Assembly (NCBI GenBank): GCA_977006965.1
Contig: OZ345377.1
Span: 930,001 to 994,000, forward strand
DNA length: 64,000 nt
From: Phymatolithon calcareum
Taxonomy: Eukaryota > Rhodophyta > Florideophyceae > Hapalidiales
Reading direction: 5' to 3'
A model generated the notes under the pieces. That model did not search any database and was not told the DNA's origin. It saw nothing but the letters and a program-made list of their open reading frames with translations. Position numbers and translations under genes: made by a program. This document shows positions 33,609 to 44,839 of this stretch, piece by piece (the first letter of the stretch is position 1; each line of letters opens with the position of its first letter).

Positions 33609-34016
33609 TTGCACGTACAATTGTGCAAGCGCGCCACCTCTCCTGAAGCTTGCGTCGCTAGTTGTATCATACCGTTGCGCGTATGGACAAGAATTCGTTT
33701 ACTGCAGTCTCGCTTGGTTCGCACTCGTTTCTCGACCACCGAGAGAGCACAAAGACGGAGATGCCATTATTGCGCCCGATCGGGGCATGGAATGTCAGTT
33801 TATTGTCAGCACCGTAAGCGGGGTACGTTAACGGGACTGCGCGATCATGCTTTCCGGTCAGTTGTGTGCGGCGGTGTGAAGTCGGATTGCGCGTGGAAAT
33901 CAGTTCAGAGACGGCCACCCAGGGACGAGCTATCCGTATTGTGGGTCAGGTCAAGCCTGCATCCGGTGGATCAAACAAGCATCGGAGATCATCCTGAGAT
34001 CTGTGCAGAACTGTAA
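33609..34016 (+). other. 135-codon frame with a zinc-knuckle-like motif
   Basis: The frame contains CHYCARSGHGMSVYC, a C-x2-C-x4-H-x5-C arrangement one residue longer than the CX2CX4HX4C knuckle of retroelement Gag proteins. It is surrounded by arginine-rich sequence. It could be a Gag relic, but the rest is unrecognised and Cys/Arg-rich composition is common in chance frames here. Confidence 0.25.
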
Positions 34017-34024
34017 AGCTGCGA

Positions 34025-34285
34025 CTATGATTCAAGCCTGACTTCCATCGAGCGCCACTGTGGAGAGCTTCAGTTTTGGGTGCATAATTTGGTGTCAAAG
34101 CGATCATTCAACTGGTTGCGCTAAAGCGCTTTCGATTCTCTTCAAAGAGGACCCCTGAAATTGAATACAAGTGCAAGCGACTGACAAGAGCGCTTGTTCG
34201 TAGAGAAAGTACGCCAGCTTATTAGGGAACTTGCGGAATGGATCCCCGCAACTCCAAAGTGAGTCCTTGGGAGATTTTCTATTTT
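34025..34285 (+). repeat. Truncated R1 copy
   Basis: Aligns with the 22.7 kb copy through AGCGCCA(C/T)T(G/A)TGGAGA, CTGGTTGCGCT, the block equivalent to ECKRLTRSL (TACAAGTGCAAGCGACTGAC) and GTAGAGAAA, ending at a weaker version of the terminal word (CCTTGGGAGATTTT). The 5' part of the family is missing. Confidence 0.6.
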
Positions 34286-34318
34286 GATATTTGATGATTT
34301 TTTCTGATGTCCTATTTT

Positions 34319-34370
34319 TTAAGTTTTCTGATGTCCTAGTTTTAAAAAACTAGGACATCAGAAAACTTAA
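34319..34370. repeat. 52-bp perfect inverted repeat
   Basis: Two 25-base arms (34,319-34,343 and 34,346-34,370) are exact complements with only AA between them. The arm contains TTTTCTGATGTCCTAGTTTT. A partial direct copy of the arm, TTTCTGATGTCCTATTTTTT, lies just upstream at 34,301-34,320. It could extrude as a cruciform or give a hairpin RNA. It sits directly after an R1 copy. Confidence 0.9.
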
Positions 34371-36173
34371 ATATTCGCAATTCCGACTATTTTTGAGCAC
34401 TGCAAAACAATATTGCAAACATGACCAATCATAAGGCTTATAATTTCAGATTGTATTTAAATTTCAAATATTTTGAAATCTCGTGATCTACGACAAACCG
34501 CAATGTCTAACCAGGGTAAATTGAAGAACTGCAAACCTGCCTTTCTCGGACTACTGGACCTACGCATGTTGCTCCACCGGCGCCGACTGTGCTGCGTCTG
34601 TCCTAAGTCGTGTGGCGTGAAAATTGCGACTATTACGAGTAGTACAAGTCACAGGCTGCAGTTTGGCGTCCACTGCCCTTGGCCATGAGAAAGCTTATGA
34701 TTTGATCGCCTGAAATCCGATCGACGTGGCCGCATGCGATAGGAGTTTTCGATCGTGCTGGATGGTAATAGAGAGTCGCGGCGGAGCATGACACATGCAC
34801 GGAAATGCACTGCCCAAACTGATAAAAGTCGCTGTATACTTCTCTTCAAATGTAGTGCGATGGTCCACCCCATCCCCGCCGAGAGAAGTCTGCTTTCCCT
34901 TTTGTGCCCGGAGACCTTGCGAGAGCGCAACCGTAAGAAGATTCTAGAGGCGATGTCCATTATATGCCAGTTAGAATTAAATTATTCTCCGTAGAAATGC
35001 TCCCATTGGGACTGTACCTCTCTCGTACTCAATGCGCATGGCGTGTCTCCCCGGATCATCTGCGAACGAAGCAGTGACCCAAGGCAGTCCCACACTCGCC
35101 TACACGAGGGGATATTCGGCAAAAACAGCCTCAAATCAGCTTGTTTATACGGGGGTTGGACCTTCACATTTGCTCCCTTCCGTACAACTGAACTCCCCAC
35201 AGCGGTACACTCAAGACAAATGAATTGGTGCAGCATTCGGAGCGCAACGTGAAGATGATGGTGCGGTATTACACCTCTGAATGATTGGAATCGCTGTCCG
35301 CATATGACGACTCCGCATGTGCAGCGAAATCTCTCTTTTATCGTGCATGGAAAGTTTATATACCGCCAAGTGATGAAACATGATGCACAGCCTGTGTTTT
35401 CTGCCGCAACCGCAAGATATCGTGTGTGGCCGATGTATTTGAGGAACCTTCGCCATGTAGACACTCTGCATTGTTGCGATACTCTAGAATCAGGAAATAT
35501 TGCTCAACGCCTTTGTCGATGAAAAACGATAATAATTATTGTTTGCCAAACCCCAGAACTCTGTCTGGGGCCGCATATCTGTCACCGGGCAACCGATCTT
35601 TCTGCAATAGTCCCGCTGGCACACGTAGGCTCTGCGCCTCAAGGTCTTGCGGTTTGACTGCTCGTCACGACCGCACCGTGTAGTCATTAACCAGCGCCAC
35701 GGCAACCTGGATGTGCGCCACGGTACATTATTGCCCTGCTTTGGGCGATTACTGTCCCACTGGCAGCGATCTATTTGGACGGACTGATCCAGCGGTCCGT
35801 CCGAACCGGTACAAATACCCCTTTTTGGAAATATTTCTAAGAGGCTTCTGATAATAGACTCGACACTGGATGAGGGTCTCAGGACGGCGCTCAAAGACCG
35901 GATAGGATAATATTCAGCTGGGGCGAGAGCGACAGGTTGGAAAGTAAAACACTTATCTACTAGATGAACAAAGGATTCCATTCTGATAGGTGCACGGGAT
36001 TCGCACTGGATCCTTGTAGCAGCAATTCTTATTTAGAAGCAGTTCAATGTTGATATTTGACTTAAAATTAATTTTAAGTTCACATTTACCCCCAATTGGA
36101 CGTTGCTCAAGAATTTTATCTCAAAACATGACGCAAATCCATTTCTGTTGACTCCGATAGAATACCAGATCAA
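34371..36173. other. No gene recognised
   Basis: Overlapping frames up to about 163 codons (35,490-35,981, minus) occur on both strands without recognisable motifs. No repeat seen. Confidence 0.35.
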
Positions 36174-37128
36174 AAATAAAATGAGGAAATTCGCTCCATG
36201 GACCGAAAAAGTCGGCAAAGTTCGCTAAATCGAAACCCCTTCCGAAAACCACAACTTGTTATGATATGCGCTATCTAACCCTAGATACAAACCAGCGACG
36301 CCAGTACGGCAGCTGCTTGTGGAGCCGGAGGTCATCGAAAGTGGCACTCTGAGCTGTATTGTTCGCAGCCAAGTGACACCATTCATTGTGACAGTTATCA
36401 GCGACTATCGCGCTCCATGCTCTTGTCGCCACTTTGAAGAGCACCAGCGGTCATTTAGCCACGTTGTCGCAGCACTTTTGTTCGCTTCTAGATGCTTAGT
36501 GCAGCATCGGGTTGTGTTAGGCTCGAGGAGCAAGCACTGATTCTCGGACGTATGGCTGTTGAGAGCGTGGGCCAAGCAACACGAGGGCAGTATCACACGT
36601 GCTGCAGTTACTGGTGAAAAGATAGTACAGGATGATTAAATACATTTGAGCTTGTAGTCCGGGCCGCAAGCTCAAGAAGCTCTACTTGCCGTCCGAAATG
36701 AGAGTCCGTCACTGTTTTTCGTGCGGGAAACATCGGTCATGCCTCACAGAACATCCACAGAGTTGATGAGGCGAACCTAAAATACATCAACAAAGCGTCT
36801 CAGTCCATGATAATTGATCTTACCGCCTGCGATGACGGATATGCTACTTGCAACGGGGAAAAACAGTAGCACAAGAAACAATTTACTGTTTTTAAGACGT
36901 TTTCCCACAGTCGTACAAATATGTCGGCAAGGATTCCTCAGCTGAAAAGGCGGCTCTTGTGTCTGCAATTCTATCTGAGCATCTAATATGTCCTCGATAT
37001 TACATTTTTCTGTCGCACAGAGTTTTCTTCGTACCATAACGGATGAGTAGTAGTTTTCGCCAGGGGTACCGATTTAGCGAAATTTGCCCACTTCTTCGGT
37101 CCATGTAGCGAATTTCCTCGAAATAAAA
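36174..37128 (+). mobile_element. MULE with long TIRs and target duplication (internally degenerate)
   Basis: Element at about 36,182-37,120. About 90 bp at each end form inverted repeats: GAGGAAATTCGCTCCATGGA at left and its diverged complement at right. AAATAAAA flanks both ends (36,174-36,181 and 37,121-37,128), an 8-9 bp target duplication as in Mutator-like elements. The plus-strand interior encodes a SWIM-type finger remnant (APCSCRHFEEHQRSFSH: the CxC and CxH histidine remain, the third cysteine is Phe) at about 36,410-36,470. The region to about 36,840 corresponds to a zinc-knuckle tail ending near MIIDLTACDDG. The catalytic DDE region is absent, so it cannot transpose on its own. Confidence 0.78.
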
Positions 37129-37175
37129 GTGATCGATATTTTGAATAACAGGATCCTTTCAGATACTGGATCAGA

Positions 37176-38013
37176 GCATCTCCACCGGTTGACGCCAACG
37201 CCAAATTACACAAGAACATGGCGTTCGTGTCAGAAAAATTTCTCCACGGGCGACGCCAAGGCCAACTCAGGGACCGGTTTCGCCAAAAATCTAGGCCATT
37301 TTTTCAGAAATGGCTTCGATTTTTGGCAACGCGCCAATCGTTACGGAAAGATTACATGCAGCTTTGTTTCATATATGAAATATATTTTGAAATTTCGGGC
37401 TGCTCAAACCACAATATAGATATGAAATGAGGTCGGCACATGTCCTTTAGTGCAGGGGACAGCAATCCATCCCCCGGATGTACTGTACCATTGCGCTGCG
37501 GCGCAGAAAAATCTCGACGTGAGAGTTCTCTCCCGCCCACAGCGTGGGTCTCCGCGCGGCACTGCAGACCCAGACAATCGGTAAAATCTCACATAGCGCT
37601 CCGGTGGAGAAAAAACGGCGTTCATTTTGCGTATCTGCCAATCTGTTCAGCCTGTCATGTGATATCTTGTTGGTGGCCTCATCTAGCTTTAGTATCTTTC
37701 TCCCGCGGGGATTGAATTTCTTGGGCGGCGGCGCGTCGCTGCATACATACGACGCTAGAATATGCGGTACGAGAACATGCGTGGTGGGGTCGGGCACGAT
37801 GCTGTACGACGACCTCGCGCCGCAGTAGTCCTGACCACACTATTCAGAACGATTATAAATAGTTCGATATGATCATTGGACGAATTAGCTTCCCTGCCGG
37901 TGGGAGAGACACGAACGCCAACGCCAATTGAATTGGCTGTGGGTTGTTGGGTTAACATCTCAACCAATAAGATATGTCAGATTTTTGGCGTTGGCGTCAA
38001 CCGGTAGAGATAC
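37176..38013. mobile_element. Non-autonomous TIR element (about 0.84 kb)
   Basis: CCGGTTGACGCCAACGCCAA begins the 21-bp perfect inverted repeat at 37,185-37,205 and 37,984-38,004, with looser pairing outward (ATCTCCA against ATCTCTA). Subterminal copies of the GACGCCAACGCCAA theme recur inside both ends (about 37,250 and 37,908). No coding capacity is evident, and I could not define a target duplication. It starts about 55 bp after the MULE ends. Probably a MITE or foldback element. Confidence 0.65.
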
Positions 38014-40751
38014 TGTCATAGTTCAGAAAGTGGGGCAGATACTACTAAACGGATTGAAAAGGAATACTTCAAAACCGTTTCAGGATTTTACAAAATTTTA
38101 ACAAAATTGAAGGGATAACGGATTGAAAATTCGGCAAATAGAGCCATCGGATGGATCTGTAATCCATCCAAATCGAACGCTGCCACTGCGGATCAGTCCG
38201 CTGAGGGAGCTCCAGATGAACCAGAAATGAGCAAAGGAGTGTGTAAGATTTTCTGCTCAACTGCGAAGCGTTCCGTAGTCCCTCTCCTCAACTCTCCTTA
38301 ACGTGTTCCCCTCTTGTTTCTTGTATAGTCCCCATTTCTCAGCCAATACAGCGGCCAGCGGCGACCCAGAAAATCTCCTGTGATTCCACTGCGATGCCGC
38401 ATCCTTAGCAGACAACCATTCGCAATAGTATTTTAACATAATTGAACAAGCAGCAAGCATATGCCCAGAGATTGTTCCCTTCCAACTTTTTTTGGTGTAA
38501 GCCACATAATATCTGTAGATGCAGCCGATTTTTGCGTTACCCTGGCAAGCCATACATGCCCCAGAACAGTGCAATACACTTTCATGCCCTAAATCAGCTA
38601 CCCGATTAAATCCGTCCCGAGAAAAGCAAAATACAAATCGGCTTGGATTTCACATCTCCGCCTTCATGCACAATCCTGATTAAGCCTGAATAAAATAAAG
38701 CTCCGCATGCAAAGCAGGTCCATATTCACACCGGTTATCAGTCGCGAGGGAAACGGTCCCGTTATAAGCATTTTCTCCAGAAGATCTGACGCCGTGCCCG
38801 ACATGCCCTTCGTTAGCACATCTGCTGGATTTTGGGGACCAGGAGCCCTAAGTATGTCCGAAATCGATCAGCGTTCGTATTCCGCGAGCAATTGATGAAT
38901 GTTGGCGAACATTCCGTAGTCCCTCGGCGTAATCTGAATAGATAAAAACGATGTAGCTTTTACAGTCCACCATGAGTGCCAGGTCAGTCGACTGGTCCGT
39001 GAAAGAAACGTAGGATTCATGGAGCTGTCGCGCACAGCCGACTTCCCTGACCGCTGAAATGGTTCTGCCTCATCTGTGGAGGTCGAAACCTGTCGCTGCT
39101 TGCGAGATAGTAGGTGACCATGTGGAAGATTCTTCCAGTCACAGTCCAGAACACAATAACAAAAATAAATTCCTCCTGCGCAACCCTTTTGAGAGTCCCT
39201 TCATGAGGAAACAGCTCATTGGAAAAAATAAAAACACGTGATACTGACGCCCATCATACTATGAGAAACTATGGACGGCAAAGGCACATTTTGTGGTGTA
39301 TAAATTTGTGCTCCTATATGATTGGAACACCCAATATATACGCCACTGATCGAGCTCTTCGTCCATCTTAGAAGAAAGCAATCAAGTAAGAAATAACTAC
39401 CCATCGAAAACTGCTTCACTATATCCTGAGAGATAGGGTTTTTAACCTTGAACTTCGAAGAGAATGGCTCGCTCTAAACATTCTCTACGCCAGGAATATA
39501 ACGGTGTATTCAAGATTTAGACACTTCTTAGGTTTCTCATTGTGTGAAATTCAGCCAGTTTCAAAGCACCTGAATTTTGGGACATGGAAGCCATACTCCG
39601 ACGGCAAGCACCGCTGATTTGAAAAATTGAGGAACTACCAAATTTTTGACCGTGCAAGGTGATGTTGAATCGATCACAATCTTGGACCACTGAGCGCGTG
39701 CGCGGATGAGGTGCGATAAATGCGCATCAAGCCAACTTGAAAGCTCGACTGGTTTCAGATTAGACATATGATGGAGAATCAATGAAAGTAGACACCCAAT
39801 GGGTAGAGGGGAGACCAAAACTATGATGAAATTGCTCGTGATACGCCTAGGATGAGGGCCAGACCGTCTATGCAAACTGTTAATGACGTCTGGAATGCCG
39901 AAGAATTTGTTCTATTTTACACGCTGGTCCTACCGAGACCATTGTACATTGTGCGTTGCTGGGATGGAAGAAAGAGAAATAGAGTCTGTCTTATTTGGCG
40001 TGCGCTAAGGGAGACGGGACAGGGTACTTCTCGCTTCTAGTCATTTGGGATTCCAGGATGTCGCAACCGTTGGAGAAGAAGCCAGGAAAGAGTTGGGCTC
40101 TGCCTATAACTTCAATGGCGTAAAATTCATGACATCTGACTCTTGTCGGCTGGCTAAACCGATTTGATGCATTCATAGGAGACAACTGCCGTCGAAAAGA
40201 CGTCTTCTCGCAGTATAAAGTCATTCAAATAGGGCGATCATGCGCATTTCCTGATTTGCAGCACTTCGAAGAAACGTTCTGAAATCTAAGCAACAAGAAA
40301 AGTCCAGTTTGTTTCGAGGAGGAGCAGTTGAGTAGGATAGCTCAACAGTAGCTATGACTGTGTCGCGAGGAGAACGACGAAAAAGAGAAGGATATAATCC
40401 CCACTCACTCTCTCGCAACTAAACAAAGCGGTGAAAGGCTCGTTGCTGGTTGGGTGAGAAGAGAATATTCAAGACGCTGGCACAGTCACAGTTGGTTGTT
40501 GGCGAGGAGATGTCAATCAGATGCTTGACTGTGTGTCATTACTTTCTCTTGTGCGCACGCTGGTTATATCACCAGGACACTAAATGGTCCTTTCGGTGCT
40601 TGCATTTGGCTCGCAAAGTCATCGCGCACTATTCTCACAAATATTACTAACAAATTCCATTACTTTAGGTATGGTATTTTCCGAGATAGGCGATTTTCGG
40701 TAGCATCAAAAATCAAATGATGAAGCAAATAGTCAGATGTGCTTTCGTGTA
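38014..40751. other. No gene; R3 repeat copy at 39.3-39.54 kb
   Basis: The only structure noticed is a loose match of 39,300-39,540 to 26,400-26,650. Minus frames at 38,257-38,574 (105 codons) and 39,561-39,875 (104 codons) are unrecognised. Confidence 0.35.
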
Positions 40752-41193
40752 TGGTCTGAAACGAATAAGTTGGCACACTGGTTGTGGTCGGGTTGTCCCC
40801 TAGCAAAAAGCCGACGGCACCGGTTCGCGGGGGACCTTTATAGAAAAAGAATCGGACCAAAGGATGACTTGGCAGTATGGGAAATGGATCAATAGGAGAA
40901 TATTGAAGCCGCTTCGCCGCTTCCCTAGCCCTCCGCAGGCGCCGCCACTATCAGGCTTACAGTGTAAGTACCTTTTAAGCTGTAATCAGCACAGTGTAAG
41001 AAGCTGTAAGCAGTGGTTCTAGCGTTTGTCCTTGGTGATCCTTCATGGTATAAGTACGCATCGAATCCTACGGTACTGTAATGACTGTAATGCTATCTGT
41101 ACGTACTTGCTGTAAATGCAAGCTGTAATGATAATTTGAACGGAGCTAGTCTTATAGGAAATGGAGAGTATGATAGTGGCGTTGGACGTCACA
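40752..41193 (+). repeat. R2 repeat, copy a (LTR-like)
   Basis: Runs from about TGGTCTGAAACG to GGACGTCACA, so it has TG...CA ends. It aligns along its length with 54,645-55,061: TTGGCACACTGG, CCTTTATAGAAAAGAAT-like, GGATGACTTGGCAGTAT, CTGTAAGCAG(T/C)GGTTCTAG, and CTAGTCTTATAGGAAATGGA near the end. It contains a TATA-like CTTTATAGAAA. A third, more eroded copy begins near 43,729. The LTR interpretation is inferred; no primer-binding site was recognised next to it. Confidence 0.6.
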
Positions 41194-43346
41194 TGTCGTC
41201 ATGTTGAAATGCTTAGATGTTCACCTCTTGCACGCAAAGACTTCCACGTTTTATTTTTGAAGGCCAATACTTCAAATATATCTTCTTGTAGCTGTAATTT
41301 TGCGGCATGGGGGACATCAATAATCGTTCCCACTGTGATTTTTCGATCGAACTATTATTTTTCCAGTAAATCACAATCATGAACGCTTTCTGAATTTCGT
41401 AAATTGCACATTTAAAATTTTCAATATTTTCATAAAATATATAAGACGTTGTGTACGTAAAATAATTTTTTCAGCATTATATATTCCACCACATTCTGAA
41501 AAATCAGATCAACGATCTCTTTTTCAGAACTTGGTTCATTATAGTATGTGAGCACGATTCCCATTGGACAACCCTGATCAATCACACAGTTCTACATGGA
41601 TTCCTTGTATATATCTTCTGCATGACTACAGTTTAGGATAGATTGACGTGCAGGGGAGGGACCACAATTCAGAAACATGCTCGTAGAAGCCCACTAAATT
41701 TGCAAGATAAGCTTCTATAAAGTAGACCAGCGCTGAGGTGTCGGATAAAGCCTGAACCCCACAAGCAAGAACCAAGAGTGGCCCTTACCACGATAAGCAA
41801 GTATCAAAGCCAGAATCAAGAAAGAATCAAAGAAAATCCAGGATCAAAGAAAGAACCAAGAATCAAAGAAAAGCCAGAATCAAAAGTCAAGAATCGAGGA
41901 TAAATCAAGAAATCGTCTGTAAGGAATAAAATTTCAGTAAGAAATCGACGAAGAAGATAAGCTAGAAAGGTGTCGGCTTGCCTTCAATTAGGACACATGG
42001 TACCTTCTCAATAAAATCCACTTAATTACGATTGATTGATTGACGTTCGCTTCAAAATGAATGACTCAGGGAGTGCTGATTTTGTGCACTTTGATCATTA
42101 CTCTCGTCATGTCCAGCAAGAGCAATACAGTGAGATGAACAGGAGATGATGATAAGATATCAGGCGAAAAGATTGGCGATGACTCTGGTAGTACAGAAAT
42201 CATGCCTCAAATCATTGATTCGATAAATTAAATGAACTGAGGATAGCGCTGACATAGTTCAGGACATTGAGGATCGCAAGAAAGCTCAAAAGTTTATTGA
42301 AGTCATGTAGAAGCGGAGGACAAGGAATTGAAGAAGTAGCTACGAAACGATGTATTTAAGGTGTTGGGAAGAACAGAAAAGGATTGCTAATTGAAGCGAA
42401 CTACTTTAGTGTCGATCAGGATAGCAGGAATCCTTTCTAACGGGCAGAAAATCTCGGAAGTAATTGCACAAATACCGTCAAGTTCTCAGTGTCCTTTGTT
42501 GGCCACAGAGAATAAGAACTTGATGCCACCCAGTTCTCAAGAAGAAGCACGGGACTTCGACAACATGCTCACGAACGTTTTACGAACATTTAAGGCTTGC
42601 AAATTAGTCAGGAGAGCGATCTTTTCATAGCGGCTCAGAATTCTACAGGGCAGAAAACCTAGGCACGAAGTTGCGCAAGTTTGTTCAAGAGTTCAGTGCG
42701 TTTTTCGTATATATTCAAGGCCAAGTCAATTCGACTTAACCTTTGTTTCACCCAACTTAAGGATATTATAAATAAAAAGAGCTTCAGGCCATCCCGGAAA
42801 GCCTTCGCTGACATAGCAGGCTCGGTTCTGTTTGGGGAATACAGTCCCTGTAGCTCGCTTCCTGAATTCGCGGGCCGAACATAAGGGAACGGAAGACATT
42901 TCTTTACTCGAAGCCATCTATCGCATGCGGCAGTGCCAAGAAGTACACTTACTGCAAAGCCGAAAATCGTCTCTTCATAATTGAAGTTAATGTAAAGCGC
43001 GAGGTACGAGCCACGAATCTTATTCTATACAATCACAAATCAAGCTCAATTACGTTTTTTTCTAGAACGTTCGTTTTGCTTGGCAGTATGGGCCATTTCC
43101 TTAACATGTACCCTTAAGTCTGTTCGTGTTTGGCATAACACAGCCCATCGATTCTTTCTGAGGTCCAAGTGCGGTATCATAAGCAGTATATTGGTCTTGC
43201 TCTTGACATTAGCGATAGCGATCCACTCGTCGCTACATAACGAATGTGCGAGATATGGGGCAAGCTGGAGGGCCACTTTAACGGCAGGGTGAATACGTGA
43301 GTTTGGTGCCATATAATGGAGAGGAGCGAGTTCACGAATGAAGTAG
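41194..43346 (+). other. Degraded interior between R2 copies
   Basis: 41,800-41,925 is a degenerate repeat of the theme AGAATCAAAGAA. From about 42,390 to 42,900 the plus strand has fragments that read through frameshifts as one helical protein: EEARDFDNMLTNVLRTFKAC, then LCFTQLKDIINKKSFRPSRK and SVLFGEYSPCSSLPEFAGRT. Position after an LTR-like repeat would suit a gag gene, but no domain is identifiable. Confidence 0.35.
41800..41925 (+). repeat. Degenerate AATCAAAGAA-type simple repeat
   Basis: Many imperfect copies of CAAGAATCAAAGAA and CCAGAATCAA in tandem; composition nearly free of T outside TC. Confidence 0.7.
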
Positions 43347-43781
43347 GCATGCAGCGCTGCTGCATGTGGAGGTAGAACTATTTCTGATTTCACTGAAGAA
43401 TCGATTCAGGAAAACGACGGCAAAACCATAATTATTCTACTCAACTTTGAGGGCGAAGCTCACTGCACCGATTAGTGTACTCTCGAATATATCGCCAAGA
43501 ACTTCCTTTCGGTTATAAATGAGAATGTAAGACTGGAACCCAGTTCAGTAGAGTGTAACAGTGACGAAGCGGATATCGCAGAGGACGTGGAAGTTAGCTA
43601 TCTCACGCTGAAAGATGAGCTCGGCCATCTCGCTAAGGCGGTGAGGATCTTAAGCAGCATAGGAGTGTGTCAATGTGCCACTCGCAAGATACAAAGTCAG
43701 TATATAATTCGGCATGCTAAAATAATTTTGTCGCTTGAAGGGCACGGCTTGATAAACTGGGTTCGTCGTGTTGTTATCTAG
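43347..43781 (+). pseudogene. Unrecognised acidic frame with one stop, ending in an R2 copy
   Basis: The frame is open from 43,347 to 43,781 except for one TAG near 43,471. It contains TISDFTEESIQENDGK, EYIAKNFLSVINENVRLEPS and an acidic stretch CNSDEADIAEDVEVSYLTLK, followed by DELGHLAKAVRILSS. The composition looks genuine. The end of the frame runs into the third R2 copy. It may be the last gene of an R2-bounded element. No family recognised. Confidence 0.4.
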
Positions 43782-43950
43782 CGGAAAGCTGAGGGTGCCA
43801 CGAAGCGGCGACATTTGTTGAAAAAGAATTTGATTAAATGATAATTTGGTGAACAGTAGCATTACTTGGCAATATAACAATTGGATCTATGGAAGTTTCT
43901 GGAAGACGCTTCGCGGCTTCCCCAGCCTCACACAGGCGGGATCACTGAAA
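43729..43950 (+). repeat. R2 repeat, copy c (eroded)
   Basis: Aligns with copies a and b through CTGG.TTCGTCG(T/G)GTTGTT, GCGGCGA, AAAAGAATT.GAT, TTACTTGGCAATAT and a GGCTTCCCC..CAGGCGG block, then diverges. Confidence 0.5.
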
Positions 43951-44551
43951 TACTTGAATTTTGAGCAACTGCTCGCTGTAATCAATGAATTGCAATAGAC
44001 AGATTATTACATTTGTAGGAAGAGCTTTTCAGCTGACAGTTCTTGATCTCCTCCCACGCTACATATGGCAAAAACGGAATCGGCTGATTTAGCGATTCGT
44101 GATTATAGTGTCTCCAAAAATAAGACAGGAATAGAAGGGGGTTTAAAAAAAGAAATGCTCACCACTAACTGAAAATAAAAAATTATTTTTGACTCTATTT
44201 CAGAAAACTTTAGGAGTGTGGAAAAAAATTGAAAAAGAAGAGTTTCTATTAATACTGAGCTCAAAATAGGAATTCTCCGAGTTTAATCATCTCCGGGCCA
44301 CTTCTTATTTCATGGCGTGCTGGATGCGTATGTCAAAATAGTAATTTATTACATTATAATGCATTACGTGAATTGGTGCAAAGAATAAGACCACCATGAA
44401 AACTAAATCAGAGTATTATAAAAGAGGGATGTTGTTGATATGTGCCTGGAGTGAGTGCAGAACCAACAACCATCAAATTTCTGGCCGGCATTATTACGTG
44501 CCACAGGCAGCAAAATGTGTGTAGTAGTTGAATTGTATGAAAGAAACCAGC

Positions 44552-44839
44552 TGTGGTATCATACTGCCTACTCGTGTAGCACCCAACTCCCTAATTGCAT
44601 CCTCTCATCAATAATTGGTCAATATAATGTCCAATCATATTCTTCCACATCGACCATTATAATCTAGTGGCTCTTGGCCAGCAGTAAAAGAGGGAGACCA
44701 GACAGAAAAATCCGACAACTCTCTGGAGGTCTTTGTACCCTTTACAATGGCCATCCGCGCGCGCGCTCGCTGTCCTCATACTCAGCCCTTCAACACAGAC
44801 GCTCGCTACCACGGCATACACGTCGTTCTACTTACTACA
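44552..44839 (+). repeat. 5' LTR of the Copia element
   Basis: 288 bp, starts TGTGGTATCA and ends CTTACTACA (TG...CA). Contains AATTGGTCAATATAA and ATTATAATC as TATA-like candidates, and a CCGCGCGCGCGCTCG tract shared exactly with the 3' LTR. Confidence 0.88.
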
